The notes: a model not told the origin generated them from the sequence alone. 7,943 nt of DNA from Clostridium sp. CAG:452 (GCA_000434035.1 FR893519.1:1-7943), one strand, 5' to 3'; counted from the stretch's first letter, positions 1-6,716 are shown. Translations and numbers: made by a program.

Positions 1-1306
1 CATTCCATAAAGTATATTTTTCATCTTCTGATTGATTTTCAGCTTTTTTTAATTCTTGTCCCTTTTTTAGCACAACTATTGGCCTAATGCCTAGCTCTGT
101 TGCCGGAGTACTACCAAATTTTATTGTTGTCGACCCACATATACGTTTATTATTAACTCTATTTCCGTTAATAACAACCCAGTTACAAAATCCCATACTA
201 TTGTTTGCTGCATCACTACTTATAGTCCTTCTAACCGTTCTTGTTTTTAACCAATATGCTAAATTTGTTTCTTCATCCTTTGCTTTAAATATTAGGTTGA
301 ATTTTGCCTTTCCAACTTCCAATTCATTTACATCATATTTTTGAGTTGAAGAATATTCTAAATTCTTATCTGTCTTTTCTGTTGATCTTCCTAGGCTATC
401 TCCTGACATTGTTGGATAATATATTGAGCCGATTGTTCCTAATAGAAATGTTGGATTTGAGCTAATAATATCTGTTAAATCCATGCTTCTTGCTCCTGTT
501 CCTTCTATCGCTCCAGTAATCTTATCATCAAACGGTCCGCCTACTGTATATGCTGTGCTTTTAGAAGTATCAGCTCCATAACCATAACCATAAATAGCAC
601 ATGCGCTTTCTATTTCTTGTTCTGAATATAAATAGCCAATTCCAGCATATAAAATAAAGTTGCTTTGTAATGTTCCTCCTCTTTTAGGCCCAATTACCTC
701 TTCTGATATTAGAGTTATTACTCCTGTTTCTTTATTTATGTCATATACTCTCCATTTTATATCTGTTCTTGCTTCAAAGGTTTGTTCCTCATATCCATTT
801 CCATGACTGCTTGCTGTTCCCACTGGAGAAACATATGTTAATTTACTTTTGTTTTTCTCACTTACTCTTTGTGTTGGATTATAATCAACGTAGTCTCCTA
901 TTTTTATGGATTCAATATATGTTCTATCCCATGTATCTATGTCACCTATATCATTATTTTCTATATCAAAACTAATTGTTCTACTGCCTATTGTTATTGT
1001 TTTGGTTTCACTTTCTTTTATCTCTTCAACTTCTTTTTCTGTAAGCAAGCCTTTATTTTTTAGTTCTTCCAGTATTTGGTCAAGTGTCTTTTCTTGATTT
1101 CCATTTTCTCTATCTTCTCTTACACTCATTTCCCACATTTCTTTTGCTTCTGCAACATCCATTCCTCTTGACTCTTCTTTTGCACTTTTTGTTGTATTTA
1201 TTAATCCCCCATTAATTGATACCGTAACTGTAACTGTTGCAAGTATTAACATTACTACAATTGTTATAACTAAAGCAACAAGAGTTATACCTTTTTCTTT
1301 TTTCAT
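1..1306 (-). CDS. Prepilin-like surface protein, 3' end outside the window
   Basis: An open frame of 435 codons runs without a stop from ATG at 1306 to the left edge, so the C-terminus is missing. The start has an AAGGAGG site at 1312-1318, five bases upstream. Residues 1-30 resemble a type IV prepilin or pseudopilin leader: a short basic segment (MKKEKG), the likely peptidase site G6|I7, then a hydrophobic helix (TLVALVITIVVMLILATV). The usual Glu at mature position 5 is Ala here. Residues about 45-105 are charged and probably helical or coiled-coil. Residues 135-435 look like an extracellular domain containing IKIGDYVDY, WRVYDI, AYWLKTR, GFCNWVV and GIRPIVVLKKG. This W-R-V ... W-L ... G-I-R-P-I/V pattern recalls DUF6273-type domains (from memory). 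It probably shares a transcript with rsmA, which ends 21 nt upstream. The function is unknown; attachment to the membrane by an uncleaved or cleaved pilin helix is inferred. Confidence 0.85.
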   Translation of the reverse strand, partial: MKKEKGITLVALVITIVVMLILATVTVTVSINGGLINTTKSAKEESRGMDVAEAKEMWEMSVREDRENGNQEKTLDQILEELKNKGLLTEKEVEEIKESETKTITIGSRTISFDIENNDIGDIDTWDRTYIESIKIGDYVDYNPTQRVSEKNKSKLTYVSPVGTASSHGNGYEEQTFEARTDIKWRVYDINKETGVITLISEEVIGPKRGGTLQSNFILYAGIGYLYSEQEIESACAIYGYGYGADTSKSTAYTVGGPFDDKITGAIEGTGARSMDLTDIISSNPTFLLGTIGSIYYPTMSGDSLGRSTEKTDKNLEYSSTQKYDVNELEVGKAKFNLIFKAKDEETNLAYWLKTRTVRRTISSDAANNSMGFCNWVVINGNRVNNKRICGSTTIKFGSTPATELGIRPIVVLKKGQELKKAENQSEDEKYTLWN

Positions 1307-1327
1307 TTGTTCCTCCTTATTCATATA

Positions 1328-2186
1328 TTATCTTTTCTCTTCCATATAATCTGCAATTCTTGCAAAGTCTTGTAAAGATAGTTTTTCTCCTCTTATTTTC
1401 AAATCTAAATTCAAATCAATAAGCATTTTTTCTACCTCTTCTTTGTTTGCTAGTTTTCCATTTGTAAGTGCATTTAAAAGTGTTTTTCTCTTTTGTGCAA
1501 ATGCAAGTTTTATTACATTAAATAGCATTTTTTCACTTTCCACTTTAACAGATGGCTCTCTTAATATGTTTAGCTTTATAACACTAGAATTAACCTCTGG
1601 TGCTGGCATAAATGATGTGTTTGGAACTTCTAATACTTTCTCGGCATCTGCAAAATAGCTAATAGCATATGTTATAGCTCCTGAATTCTTTTCTCCTGGT
1701 TTTGCAACTAGCCTATCCGCCACCTCTTTTTGAACCATAACAGTTATACTTTCTATTTCTAGTCTTTCCTCCAATAACTTCATTATTATTGGTGTTGTTA
1801 TATAGTATGGCAAATTTGCAACTATTTTAACAGCTTTTATTTTATCTTTTTTGTTTTCTTTTATTAAACTTTTTAAATCTACTTTTAAAACATCATCATT
1901 TATTAATTCAAAGTTACTATACATAGAAAATCTATCTTGCAAGATTTGTATCATTCTGGTATCTAGTTCTATACATATAACCTTTCCTGCTGTTTCTAAT
2001 AGTGGTTTTGTAAGAGTTCCGGAGTCCTGGCCCTATTTCTATAACTAAATCATGCTCGCATGTTTGTGCTCCTTCTATTGTCTTTTCTATTGCGTTTTCA
2101 TCTATTAAAAAGTTCTGTCCTAGTTTTTTATTTGCCACGATATTGTATTTTTTTAAAATATATTTTGTTTCTTCATATAAATTCAA
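1328..2186 (-). pseudogene. rsmA: 16S rRNA adenine-N6,N6-dimethyltransferase RsmA/KsgA, frameshifted as written
   Basis: RsmA dimethylates two adjacent adenines in helix 45 of 16S rRNA using SAM, late in small-subunit assembly. The start is TTG at 2184-2186 with AAGGTG seven bases upstream; the protein begins MNLYEETKYILKKYNIVANKKLGQNFL, as is typical of the family. Frame 1 reads VIEIGPGL and then goes out of frame (RNSYK, stop at 1932). Dropping one C of the CTCCGG at about 2021-2022 restores GPGLGTLTKPLLETAGKVICIELDTR, which is motif I plus the acidic SAM ribose-binding strand. The frame then continues to the stop at 1328. The repaired product is 285 residues, normal for the family, with the catalytic NLPYY motif at 124-128 followed by ITTPI. 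No other lesion is visible, so this is either a one-base sequencing or assembly error or a very recent inactivation. The gene is divergent from the PBP gene and upstream of the pilin-like gene. Confidence 0.93.
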
Positions 2187-2204
2187 TAAAATTCACCTTT
2201 TTAA

Positions 2205-2210
2205 ATTATA
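2205..2210 (-). promoter_or_regulatory. Probable -10 element of rsmA
   Basis: On the minus strand a perfect TATAAT lies about 20 bases before the rsmA TTG start, just upstream of AAAAAGGTG. No convincing -35 hexamer is seen at 16-18 bases. The leader would be very short, beginning close to the ribosome binding site. Confidence 0.45.
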
Positions 2211-2252
2211 CACTATATACTTTTTTTATTCCATTGTTTTTTAGTAATTTTA

Positions 2253-2281
2253 TTGATTTTTTTTGTTTGTTAATATACAAT
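2253..2281 (+). promoter_or_regulatory. Probable sigma-A promoter of the PBP gene
   Basis: TTGATT (2253-2258) and TACAAT (2276-2281) are separated by 17 bases, with 4/6 and 5/6 matches to the vegetative consensus. The element lies about 32 bases before the PBP start codon, in the divergent spacer shared with rsmA. Confidence 0.45.
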
Positions 2282-2313
2282 TTCCTTAATAAATAGTTAT
2301 AGGTGATTATTTT

Positions 2314-4545
2314 ATGAAAAAGAAAACAAAAATTATTAAAATAGATAATAAAGGTCAAAAGCGTTTGCGCATTTCCCTTTCTATTGGATTTGCTTTACTT
2401 ATCCTATTAGTTTTGCGTTTATGCATTTTGCAATTTGTTCAAGGTGCTAGTTTAAAGGAAGAAGCTGTTCAAAGGCAACTTTCTAGTAAACTTATTAACC
2501 CTTCTAGAGGAACTATTTATGATTCTACTGGAAAAATACTTGCCAAAAGCACTAGTGTAGATACAGTATATATAAATCCTTCAGAGGTTAAATATAAAGA
2601 TAAAACAGAAGTAAATAAAGAAATTTTAGCCCACAAATTTAGCGAAATTTTTGAACTTGATTATGCAGAAACTTTAGAAAAGCTTAATACAAAAACTTCA
2701 TCTTTTAAAATAGTAGAAAAAGTTGATCATGAAAAAATTGTTTCACTTCAAAATTGGCTTTCTGATAACAAGATAGTTTCTGGAATCAGAATAGAAGACG
2801 ATAATAAAAGAGCATACCCATACAATAATCTAGCATCAAACTTAATAGGCTTTACTCGTTCTGATGGTTCTGGTGCAATGGGATTAGAGTACAGTCTTGA
2901 TAATCTTTTGTCTGGAACTGCTGGCAAGTTACTTGCAACAACTGATTCTATAAATGGCGAAATACCAAATGGTGAAATTTCTTACGTTCCAGCTCAAAAT
3001 GGTAATGATGTTACTCTTACTCTTGATGTTAATATCCAATTAATTGTTGAAAAATACCTTTCTCAATCAGTTATTGATAATAAAGCTGATGGTGGAAATG
3101 TTATAGTTATGAACCCTTCTACTGGAGATGTTTTGGCAATGGCAACATATCCAGATTACAATCTAAACACACCATATACTATAAATTCTAATGAATTAAA
3201 AGAAAAATGGGATACTTTATCATCATCAGATAAAGATTCTGCTCTTTATAAAATGTGGAATAATAGTGCCGTTCAAAGTACATATGAACCAGGTTCTACT
3301 TTTAAAATAATTACTGCTGCTACCGGCTTAGAAGAAGGAATTGTTACGACAGACAACCGTGGAGATTTTTACTGTGCCGGTTCTGAGCAAGTTTCTAGTG
3401 TTACTATGAATTGCTGGAGACACAATAATCCTCATGGTTCAGAAAGTTTAAGAGATGCATTAGCAAACTCTTGTAACCCTGCTTTTATACAATTGGGCAG
3501 AAAAATTGGTGCAAAAACTTTATACAAGTATTATAGAGCTTTCGGACTATTTAATAGAACTAATCCATATTTTTATGGTGAATCAAATAGCGTATTCTTC
3601 CCAGAAAACAATATTAATGAATTTAACGTAGCTACAATGTCATTTGGTCAAAGATTTACAATTACACCTATTCAATTAATTACCGCTGTATCCTCTATTG
3701 CAAATGAAGGTGTTCTTATGCAACCACGTATAGTAAAAGAAATTAAAAATACAGATACTAATTCAGTAACCACTGTTGAACCAAAAGAAATAAGACAAGT
3801 CGTTTCAAAAGAAACTGCAGATAAGCTAATGGATATGTTGGAATATGTTGTTGCAGAAGGTACTGGTAAATATGCTAGAGTTCAAGGTTATTCTGTTGGT
3901 GGTAAAACTGGTACATCTGAGCCTCTTTCTGGAAGTGAAGATGAAGGTTATGTTGCATCTTTTATTGGGCTTGCTCCAACTGTAAATACACAAGTAGTAG
4001 TTTTAGTTACAATATATAATCCAAAAGGTGATAGCTATCAAGGTAGTCAAGTAGCTGGCCCTGTTGTATCTCAGATTTTATCAGAAGTATTGCCATACTT
4101 AGGTATACCTTCTAACAATGAAATTGCAAGTAGTTCTACAAATTCTACTTACACAACAACAACTCTTCCTGACGTTACAGGAAAAACAATTGCAGAAGCA
4201 AGACAAATTCTAAAAGATGCAGGTTTTTCTGTTAAAATTTCTAGTGATGAGGACGCTTCTACTACTGTTATAACAGATCAATTACCAAAGCCAGGTGTGT
4301 CTTTAATAAAGAATTCTACAGTTCATTTATTTACAGAGAAGTCAAATGAAAGAACTGAAACCACAATACCTAACTTTAAGGGAATGTCTGCCGCAAGTGC
4401 AATCAACTCTGCTGAAGCTTCTAATTTAAATTTAGTAATTAATGGGTCTGGAATTGTAATTGCACAAGATGTTGCTTCTGGAAAAACTGTTGAACAAGGT
4501 ACCGTTGTTACTTTAACACTACAACAAGAAACTGGTGGATATTAA
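2314..4545 (+). CDS. PASTA-domain class B penicillin-binding protein (SpoVD/FtsI/PBP2x-like transpeptidase)
   Basis: The product is a peptidoglycan DD-transpeptidase that cross-links stem peptides outside the membrane. It has 743 residues. The ATG at 2314 is preceded by AGGTGA at 2301-2306. A basic N-terminus is followed by one membrane helix (about 20-41). The dimerisation domain contains NPSRGTIYDSTGKILA (62-77) and the conserved AYPYNNLASNLIGF and GLEYSLDNLLSG segments. The penicillin-binding domain has all three active-site motifs: STFK with nucleophile Ser328, SCN at 386-388, and KTGT at 531-534. Two PASTA domains follow, at about 616-675 (LPDVTGKTIAEARQIL) and 683-737 (IPNFKGMSAASAI). 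A single helix, class B pedestal and PASTA tail fit septal FtsI/PBP2x or the sporulation enzyme SpoVD. The usual mraW-ftsL-mraY neighbours are absent, so the exact role is undecided and no symbol is given. Confidence 0.95.
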   Translation: MKKKTKIIKIDNKGQKRLRISLSIGFALLILLVLRLCILQFVQGASLKEEAVQRQLSSKLINPSRGTIYDSTGKILAKSTSVDTVYINPSEVKYKDKTEVNKEILAHKFSEIFELDYAETLEKLNTKTSSFKIVEKVDHEKIVSLQNWLSDNKIVSGIRIEDDNKRAYPYNNLASNLIGFTRSDGSGAMGLEYSLDNLLSGTAGKLLATTDSINGEIPNGEISYVPAQNGNDVTLTLDVNIQLIVEKYLSQSVIDNKADGGNVIVMNPSTGDVLAMATYPDYNLNTPYTINSNELKEKWDTLSSSDKDSALYKMWNNSAVQSTYEPGSTFKIITAATGLEEGIVTTDNRGDFYCAGSEQVSSVTMNCWRHNNPHGSESLRDALANSCNPAFIQLGRKIGAKTLYKYYRAFGLFNRTNPYFYGESNSVFFPENNINEFNVATMSFGQRFTITPIQLITAVSSIANEGVLMQPRIVKEIKNTDTNSVTTVEPKEIRQVVSKETADKLMDMLEYVVAEGTGKYARVQGYSVGGKTGTSEPLSGSEDEGYVASFIGLAPTVNTQVVVLVTIYNPKGDSYQGSQVAGPVVSQILSEVLPYLGIPSNNEIASSSTNSTYTTTTLPDVTGKTIAEARQILKDAGFSVKISSDEDASTTVITDQLPKPGVSLIKNSTVHLFTEKSNERTETTIPNFKGMSAASAINSAEASNLNLVINGSGIVIAQDVASGKTVEQGTVVTLTLQQETGGY

Positions 4546-4566
4546 TTTACGTCAAATTTACGTCAA
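4545..4566 (+). repeat. Perfect 11-bp tandem duplication
   Basis: ATTTACGTCAA occurs twice back to back (4545-4555 and 4556-4566), beginning at the last base of the PBP stop codon. It separates the gene from its terminator. Replication slippage is the simplest origin. Confidence 0.8.
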
Positions 4567-4571
4567 AAAAT

Positions 4572-4610
4572 AAAAACAAGGATATAACATTTAGTTGTAT
4601 CCTTGTTTTT
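4572..4610 (+). terminator. Rho-independent terminator of the PBP gene
   Basis: A 17-bp stem (4572-4588 with 4594-4610, one G-U pair) encloses the loop ATTTA. The core AACAAGGATA/TATCCTTGTT is flanked by an A-run on the left and a T-run on the right. The symmetric A/T tails mean it could also work for minus-strand transcripts. Confidence 0.93.
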
Positions 4611-4626
4611 ATTGGAGCAAATCAAA

Positions 4627-4653
4627 TGCCAATGGGGACGGGGAATTTTGGCA
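4627..4653 (+). repeat. Candidate REP-like palindrome with GC-rich loop
   Basis: TGCCAA (4627-4632) and TTGGCA (4648-4653) are inverted around TGGGGACGGGG. The ten-base GGGGACGGGG core is a sharp compositional outlier in a very AT-rich window. From memory, GGGGACGG-type cores recur in dispersed palindromic elements of Firmicutes, some beside Y1 (IS200-like) transposases. No transposase is present here. Confidence 0.4.
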
Positions 4654-4688
4654 CACCTTACCTCACGAAAGAAAGTACTCTAGATTCT

Positions 4689-4746
4689 CTTCATAAAAAA
4701 GAAGTTCAAGAACTTTAATTAGTCTGTGAACTTCTTTTTTATGGAG
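4689..4746 (+). terminator. Second long terminator-like hairpin
   Basis: A stem of about 20 bp (4689-4708 with 4727-4746, one G-U pair) contains the perfect core AAAAAAGAAGTTCA/TGAACTTCTTTTTT around an 18-nt loop. It would terminate in either direction. It may back up the PBP terminator, or it may end a short transcript from the 4611-4690 interval. It is followed by ATGGAGCAA, almost the same sequence (ATTGGAGCAA) that follows the first terminator. Confidence 0.7.
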
Positions 4747-4766
4747 CAATGACATGGGTCATTTGC
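4746..4766. repeat. Small palindrome
   Basis: AATGAC (4748-4753) and GTCATT (4758-4763) pair around ATGG. GC at 4746-4747 can extend the stem with GC at 4765-4766 past a single bulged T. It directly abuts the preceding long hairpin. No function is evident. Confidence 0.5.
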
Positions 4767-4922
4767 GAAAAAATAGAAACAAGTAATTGATTAAATCAAT
4801 CTATTAATAGTATAGCACATATTATATATTTTAATATAAATATTTATACTAATTTAAATTATTATTTATATTCTTGTTATATTAATTCTTTATATTATAT
4901 TATTATATTATGTTAGACAAAT
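4767..4922. other. Gene-free, extremely AT-rich tract
   Basis: This stretch holds no plausible gene on either strand. It contains the perfect palindrome ATTGATT-A-AATCAAT at 4786-4800, followed by a long run of almost pure A/T up to about 4912. It separates the 3' ends of the PBP gene and the minus-strand block. It could be a relaxed insertion site or simply degenerate spacer. Confidence 0.6.
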
Positions 4923-4961
4923 TTTCCATCGTGGATGGAAATATCTTCTACCCTAGACAAA
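4914..4961. repeat. 8-bp hairpin between TAGACAAA direct repeats
   Basis: TTTCCATC (4923-4930) and GATGGAAA (4934-4941) form a perfect 8-bp stem with loop GTG. Exact direct repeats TAGACAAA lie at 4914-4921 and 4954-4961, forty bases apart. The layout resembles a short protein-binding or recombination site, but no matching enzyme gene is in the window. Confidence 0.5.
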
Positions 4962-4979
4962 AAATATAAATCTTATTCA

Positions 4980-5012
4980 AAATAAAAAGACTAGTTATAT
5001 TTCAAACTAATC
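4980..5012 (-). terminator. Terminator of the minus-strand small-gene block
   Basis: Read on the minus strand, GATTAGTT pairs with AACTAGTC (one U-G pair) around the 8-nt loop TGAAATAT and is followed directly by TTTTTATTTT. It lies 36 bases after the stop of the XRE gene and closes the block. Confidence 0.85.
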
Positions 5013-5020
5013 TCATCAAT

Positions 5021-5033
5021 AAATTGTAATTTG
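5021..5033. repeat. Boundary motif copy 1
   Basis: AAATTGTAATTTG, between the XRE gene's stop and its terminator. The core AAATT-GT-AATTT has 5-bp dyad arms. This is the outermost left copy of the boundary motif. Confidence 0.6.
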
Positions 5034-5047
5034 TAATACTAATAATT

Positions 5048-5557
5048 TTAATTTTTCTTTCTAGTTAAAATAATTCCAATAGCAAGTCCAATGATTATTA
5101 TTGGTGCTACTCTAATAAATATCCATTCAAAAGAATGAAAAGCAACACCTAAAACAGCATTTTCAGGATCGTTATAATTCCAATTTAAGTATGGACTATT
5201 TAATAAAACCAAAGATATAAAAATGATTAGTATAATTATGCATAACGAAATAAGTAACCAATGAATTATTTTTTGTTTTTCTTTTTTTCTTTGTGATAAT
5301 TGTAAGTTTATTATCTCTAGTTTTTCAGAAATTGCTTTTAAATCATTTACTTCTTTTTCAGAAATATTTTCTCCAAGTAATGTATTTACAGGGGTTTCAA
5401 AAAGTTCTGATATTGAGATCAGCATTTCTGCATCAGGTACTGATAAACCTTGTTCCCATTTAGAAATTGTTTGTCTTACCACATTTAATTTTATAGCTAG
5501 TTCTTCTTGTGAAAGTCCTTTTGACTTTCTTAATGATTTAATGTTTTCTTTTAGCAA
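5048..5557 (-). CDS. XRE-family regulator with two C-terminal membrane helices
   Basis: A protein of 169 residues. Residues 1-62 form a classical Cro/C1-type HTH domain: ENIKSLRKSKGLSQEELAIKLNVVRQTISKWEQG, then PDAEMLISISELFETPVNTLLG. A linker that is probably coiled-coil (66-95) leads to two hydrophobic segments at about 97-119 and 145-164, and a basic end (TRKKN). The protein should therefore bind DNA from the membrane and may respond to an envelope signal; this is inferred, as the target is unknown. The start is TTG at 5555-5557 with a GGAG site about ten bases upstream; the ATG nearby is followed by a stop two codons later. It is the last gene of the block and has its own good -10 element, so it may be transcribed both from the block promoter and by itself. 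Confidence 0.9.
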   Translation of the reverse strand: MLKENIKSLRKSKGLSQEELAIKLNVVRQTISKWEQGLSVPDAEMLISISELFETPVNTLLGENISEKEVNDLKAISEKLEIINLQLSQRKKEKQKIIHWLLISLCIIILIIFISLVLLNSPYLNWNYNDPENAVLGVAFHSFEWIFIRVAPIIIIGLAIGIILTRKKN

Positions 5558-5583
5558 TTTACAACATCTCCTTTCCTATAAGC

Positions 5584-5612
5584 ATTATATTAAGGATTGT
5601 TCGTTGCTACAA
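5584..5612 (-). promoter_or_regulatory. Probable promoter of the XRE gene with an overlapping dyad
   Basis: On the minus strand TTGTAG (5607-5612) and a perfect TATAAT (5584-5589) are 17 bases apart; the -35 match is weak (3/6). The dyad TTGCT-ACA-AGCAA overlaps the -35, as an autoregulatory operator for an XRE protein often does. That role is inferred. Confidence 0.45.
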
Positions 5613-5629
5613 GCAATGCTTTTTAACAT
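5585..5629 (-). CDS. Possible 14-codon leader ORF upstream of the XRE gene
   Basis: ATG at 5627-5629 opens MLKSIACSNEQSLI and stops at 5585. A GAGGTAAGAG stretch lies a plausible distance upstream and could act as a ribosome binding site. It overlaps the putative XRE promoter, so it would be translated only on read-through transcripts. It may be a leader peptide or chance. Confidence 0.2.
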   Translation of the reverse strand: MLKSIACSNEQSLI

Positions 5630-5646
5630 TTAACTCTTACCTCTAC

Positions 5647-5658
5647 AAATTGTAATTT
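5647..5658. repeat. Boundary motif copy 2
   Basis: Exact AAATTGTAATTT, overlapping the stop codon of the lipoprotein gene. The longer context ACAAATTGTAATTTAATTGT is shared with copy 3 with a single mismatch. Confidence 0.65.
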
Positions 5659-6076
5659 AATTGTTTCTAGTATATTTTTCCATTGAATTATATTCATCAC
5701 CATTTATTCTATAAATTCCATTATAAGGTGTTTCAATATACATTTTTCCATTTTTCTTGTAAACAAATAATGTTGATTGCTTTTCGTCTTTCAAATTAAA
5801 TTCTATTTTTATAATATCTTCTGCATTTACTGGATAGTCTTGTACGCTTTCCTCATTTGTAGTTCTTCCTTTACCACTACCACTTAATACATAAATAATA
5901 TCTTTGATTTCTTCGGTATCTGTAATTTCTTTTTTATTATCATTTTTTTCAAATGAAATGCTCTCGATACTTTCTTCTTTAGGAATTGATAATTCATACT
6001 CTTTCTTTTCTCCACATCCTGTAATTCCTAAAATCATAATTCCACATAATAAAATAGTTAATATTGTCTTTTTCAT
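5657..6076 (-). CDS. Small lipoprotein resembling DUF5301 proteins
   Basis: A protein of 139 residues. The start chosen is ATG at 6074-6076 (MKKTIL), because AAAGGA sits about eight bases upstream. An ATG three codons earlier directly abuts that site and is unlikely. A lipoprotein signal peptide is clear: KK, a hydrophobic core (about 4-17), then lipobox ITGC with Cys21. The mature part, YELSIPKEESIESISF ... ITDTEEIKDIIYVL ... ESVQDYPVN ... IKIEFN ... LFVYKKNGKMYIETPYNGIYRI, matches the pattern I remember for DUF5301 proteins of Clostridia. Its function is not known; it should be anchored on the outer face of the membrane. It lies 28 nt downstream of the VanZ-family gene, so co-expression is likely. 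Confidence 0.88.
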   Translation of the reverse strand: MKKTILTILLCGIMILGITGCGEKKEYELSIPKEESIESISFEKNDNKKEITDTEEIKDIIYVLSGSGKGRTTNEESVQDYPVNAEDIIKIEFNLKDEKQSTLFVYKKNGKMYIETPYNGIYRINGDEYNSMEKYTRNN

Positions 6077-6094
6077 AAATCCCATCCTTTCAAC

Positions 6095-6106
6095 AAATTG
6101 TAATTT
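6095..6106. repeat. Boundary motif copy 3
   Basis: Exact AAATTGTAATTT, overlapping the stop codon of the VanZ-family gene and lying just upstream of the lipoprotein's ribosome binding site. Confidence 0.65.
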
Positions 6107-6677
6107 ATTTGTTTGTTTCTTTCAATTTTATAAAAATTGTAACTGCTAGATATCCAATAATACTTCCAATAAAATTCATGATTATATCGTCAATATCAAA
6201 ACTTCTACCAACTATCGGTTGTAATATTTCAATTGACAAAGTAATTAAAATAGCAATAACAAATATATTCTTTTTATTTATGTTTTTGAAAACTAATGGC
6301 AACATAATTCCCATTGGAATAAACATCAACATATTACCTATTAGCATATCTCGTACCCAAGTACCTATCGAAAGTTCACCTTTAATTAAATATTTGTATA
6401 ATGATGGAACAAAATTGAAACTTCCAGAAAACCAACCTAAACTATCCCCTGTAGAGTATCCATTTTTTACATAAAACCAAAAATGCGACCAAAGATTGCT
6501 TGGAACGAGTACAAGATTTATTAATCCAGTTAAATAACATACAAAAATAAATTTAACTATTTCATAAAAATAATTAACTGATAATTTGTTTTTCTTAATT
6601 TTAATAATTCTATAAATAACATATATTATTTCCACTATTATAGTAATAGGAACAACATTCAAAAATGTTTCTAACAT
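6105..6677 (-). CDS. VanZ-family membrane protein
   Basis: A protein of 190 residues with about five hydrophobic segments (6-26, 38-58, 110-131, 136-152, 165-185). VanZ-family hallmarks appear in order: N88-F-V-P91, then G114-N115 followed by F119-I-P121-M-G123, then S148-I-E150-I-L-Q153, then R158 and DIDDIIMN (161-168), then G171 and G175-Y. VanZ of the VanA cluster raises teicoplanin resistance by an unclear mechanism, and other members have been linked to lipoglycopeptide resistance. Most chromosomal homologues are uncharacterised, and no vanHAX genes are present here. ATG at 6675-6677 has AAAGGTGG about ten bases upstream. The gene lies between two small membrane or envelope genes in the same direction, which suggests an envelope role but not glycopeptide resistance as such. 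Confidence 0.9.
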   Translation of the reverse strand: MLETFLNVVPITIIVEIIYVIYRIIKIKKNKLSVNYFYEIVKFIFVCYLTGLINLVLVPSNLWSHFWFYVKNGYSTGDSLGWFSGSFNFVPSLYKYLIKGELSIGTWVRDMLIGNMLMFIPMGIMLPLVFKNINKKNIFVIAILITLSIEILQPIVGRSFDIDDIIMNFIGSIIGYLAVTIFIKLKETNK

Positions 6678-6701
6678 ATAATTGTTACCACCTTTCGAAA
6701 T

Positions 6702-6716
6702 ACAAATTACTATTTA
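6702..6716. repeat. Boundary motif copy 4 (TACT variant)
   Basis: ACAAATTACTATTTA spans the stop codon of the 68-aa gene. CAAATTACTATT is identical to copy 5, and 12 of 15 bases match the ACAAATTGTAATTTA form. Confidence 0.6.

Noticed and set aside
87..344. An 85-codon plus-strand frame, with others of 63-68 codons at 769-1097
   Set aside because: They lie opposite the continuous 435-codon minus-strand pilin-like frame, have no ribosome binding site, and read as hydrophobic antisense translations.
1328..1954. A separate 208-aa gene starting at 1954
   Set aside because: It is the C-terminal part of RsmA downstream of the frameshift. It lacks the SAM-binding motif and has no convincing ribosome binding site of its own.
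1443..2048. Plus-strand frames opposite rsmA
   Set aside because: The minus strand carries clear RsmA motifs on both sides of the frameshift; these are shadows without start signals.
2060..2296. A 78-codon plus-strand frame before the PBP gene
   Set aside because: It overlaps the rsmA start and the divergent promoters, is low-complexity (mostly F, L and I), and has no ribosome binding site.
4786..4800. The palindrome ATTGATTAAATCAAT as an operator
   Set aside because: It is a perfect dyad, but it lies between convergent gene ends with no promoter or gene start nearby.
4912..4918. GTTAGAC as an integron attC-type core
   Set aside because: The seven bases fit GTTRRRY, but no partner RYYYAAC box with a foldable interior was found and no integrase is present.
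5904..6474. Plus-strand frames of 81 and 121 codons
   Set aside because: They are antisense to the lipoprotein and VanZ-family genes, which have recognisable motifs and ribosome binding sites.
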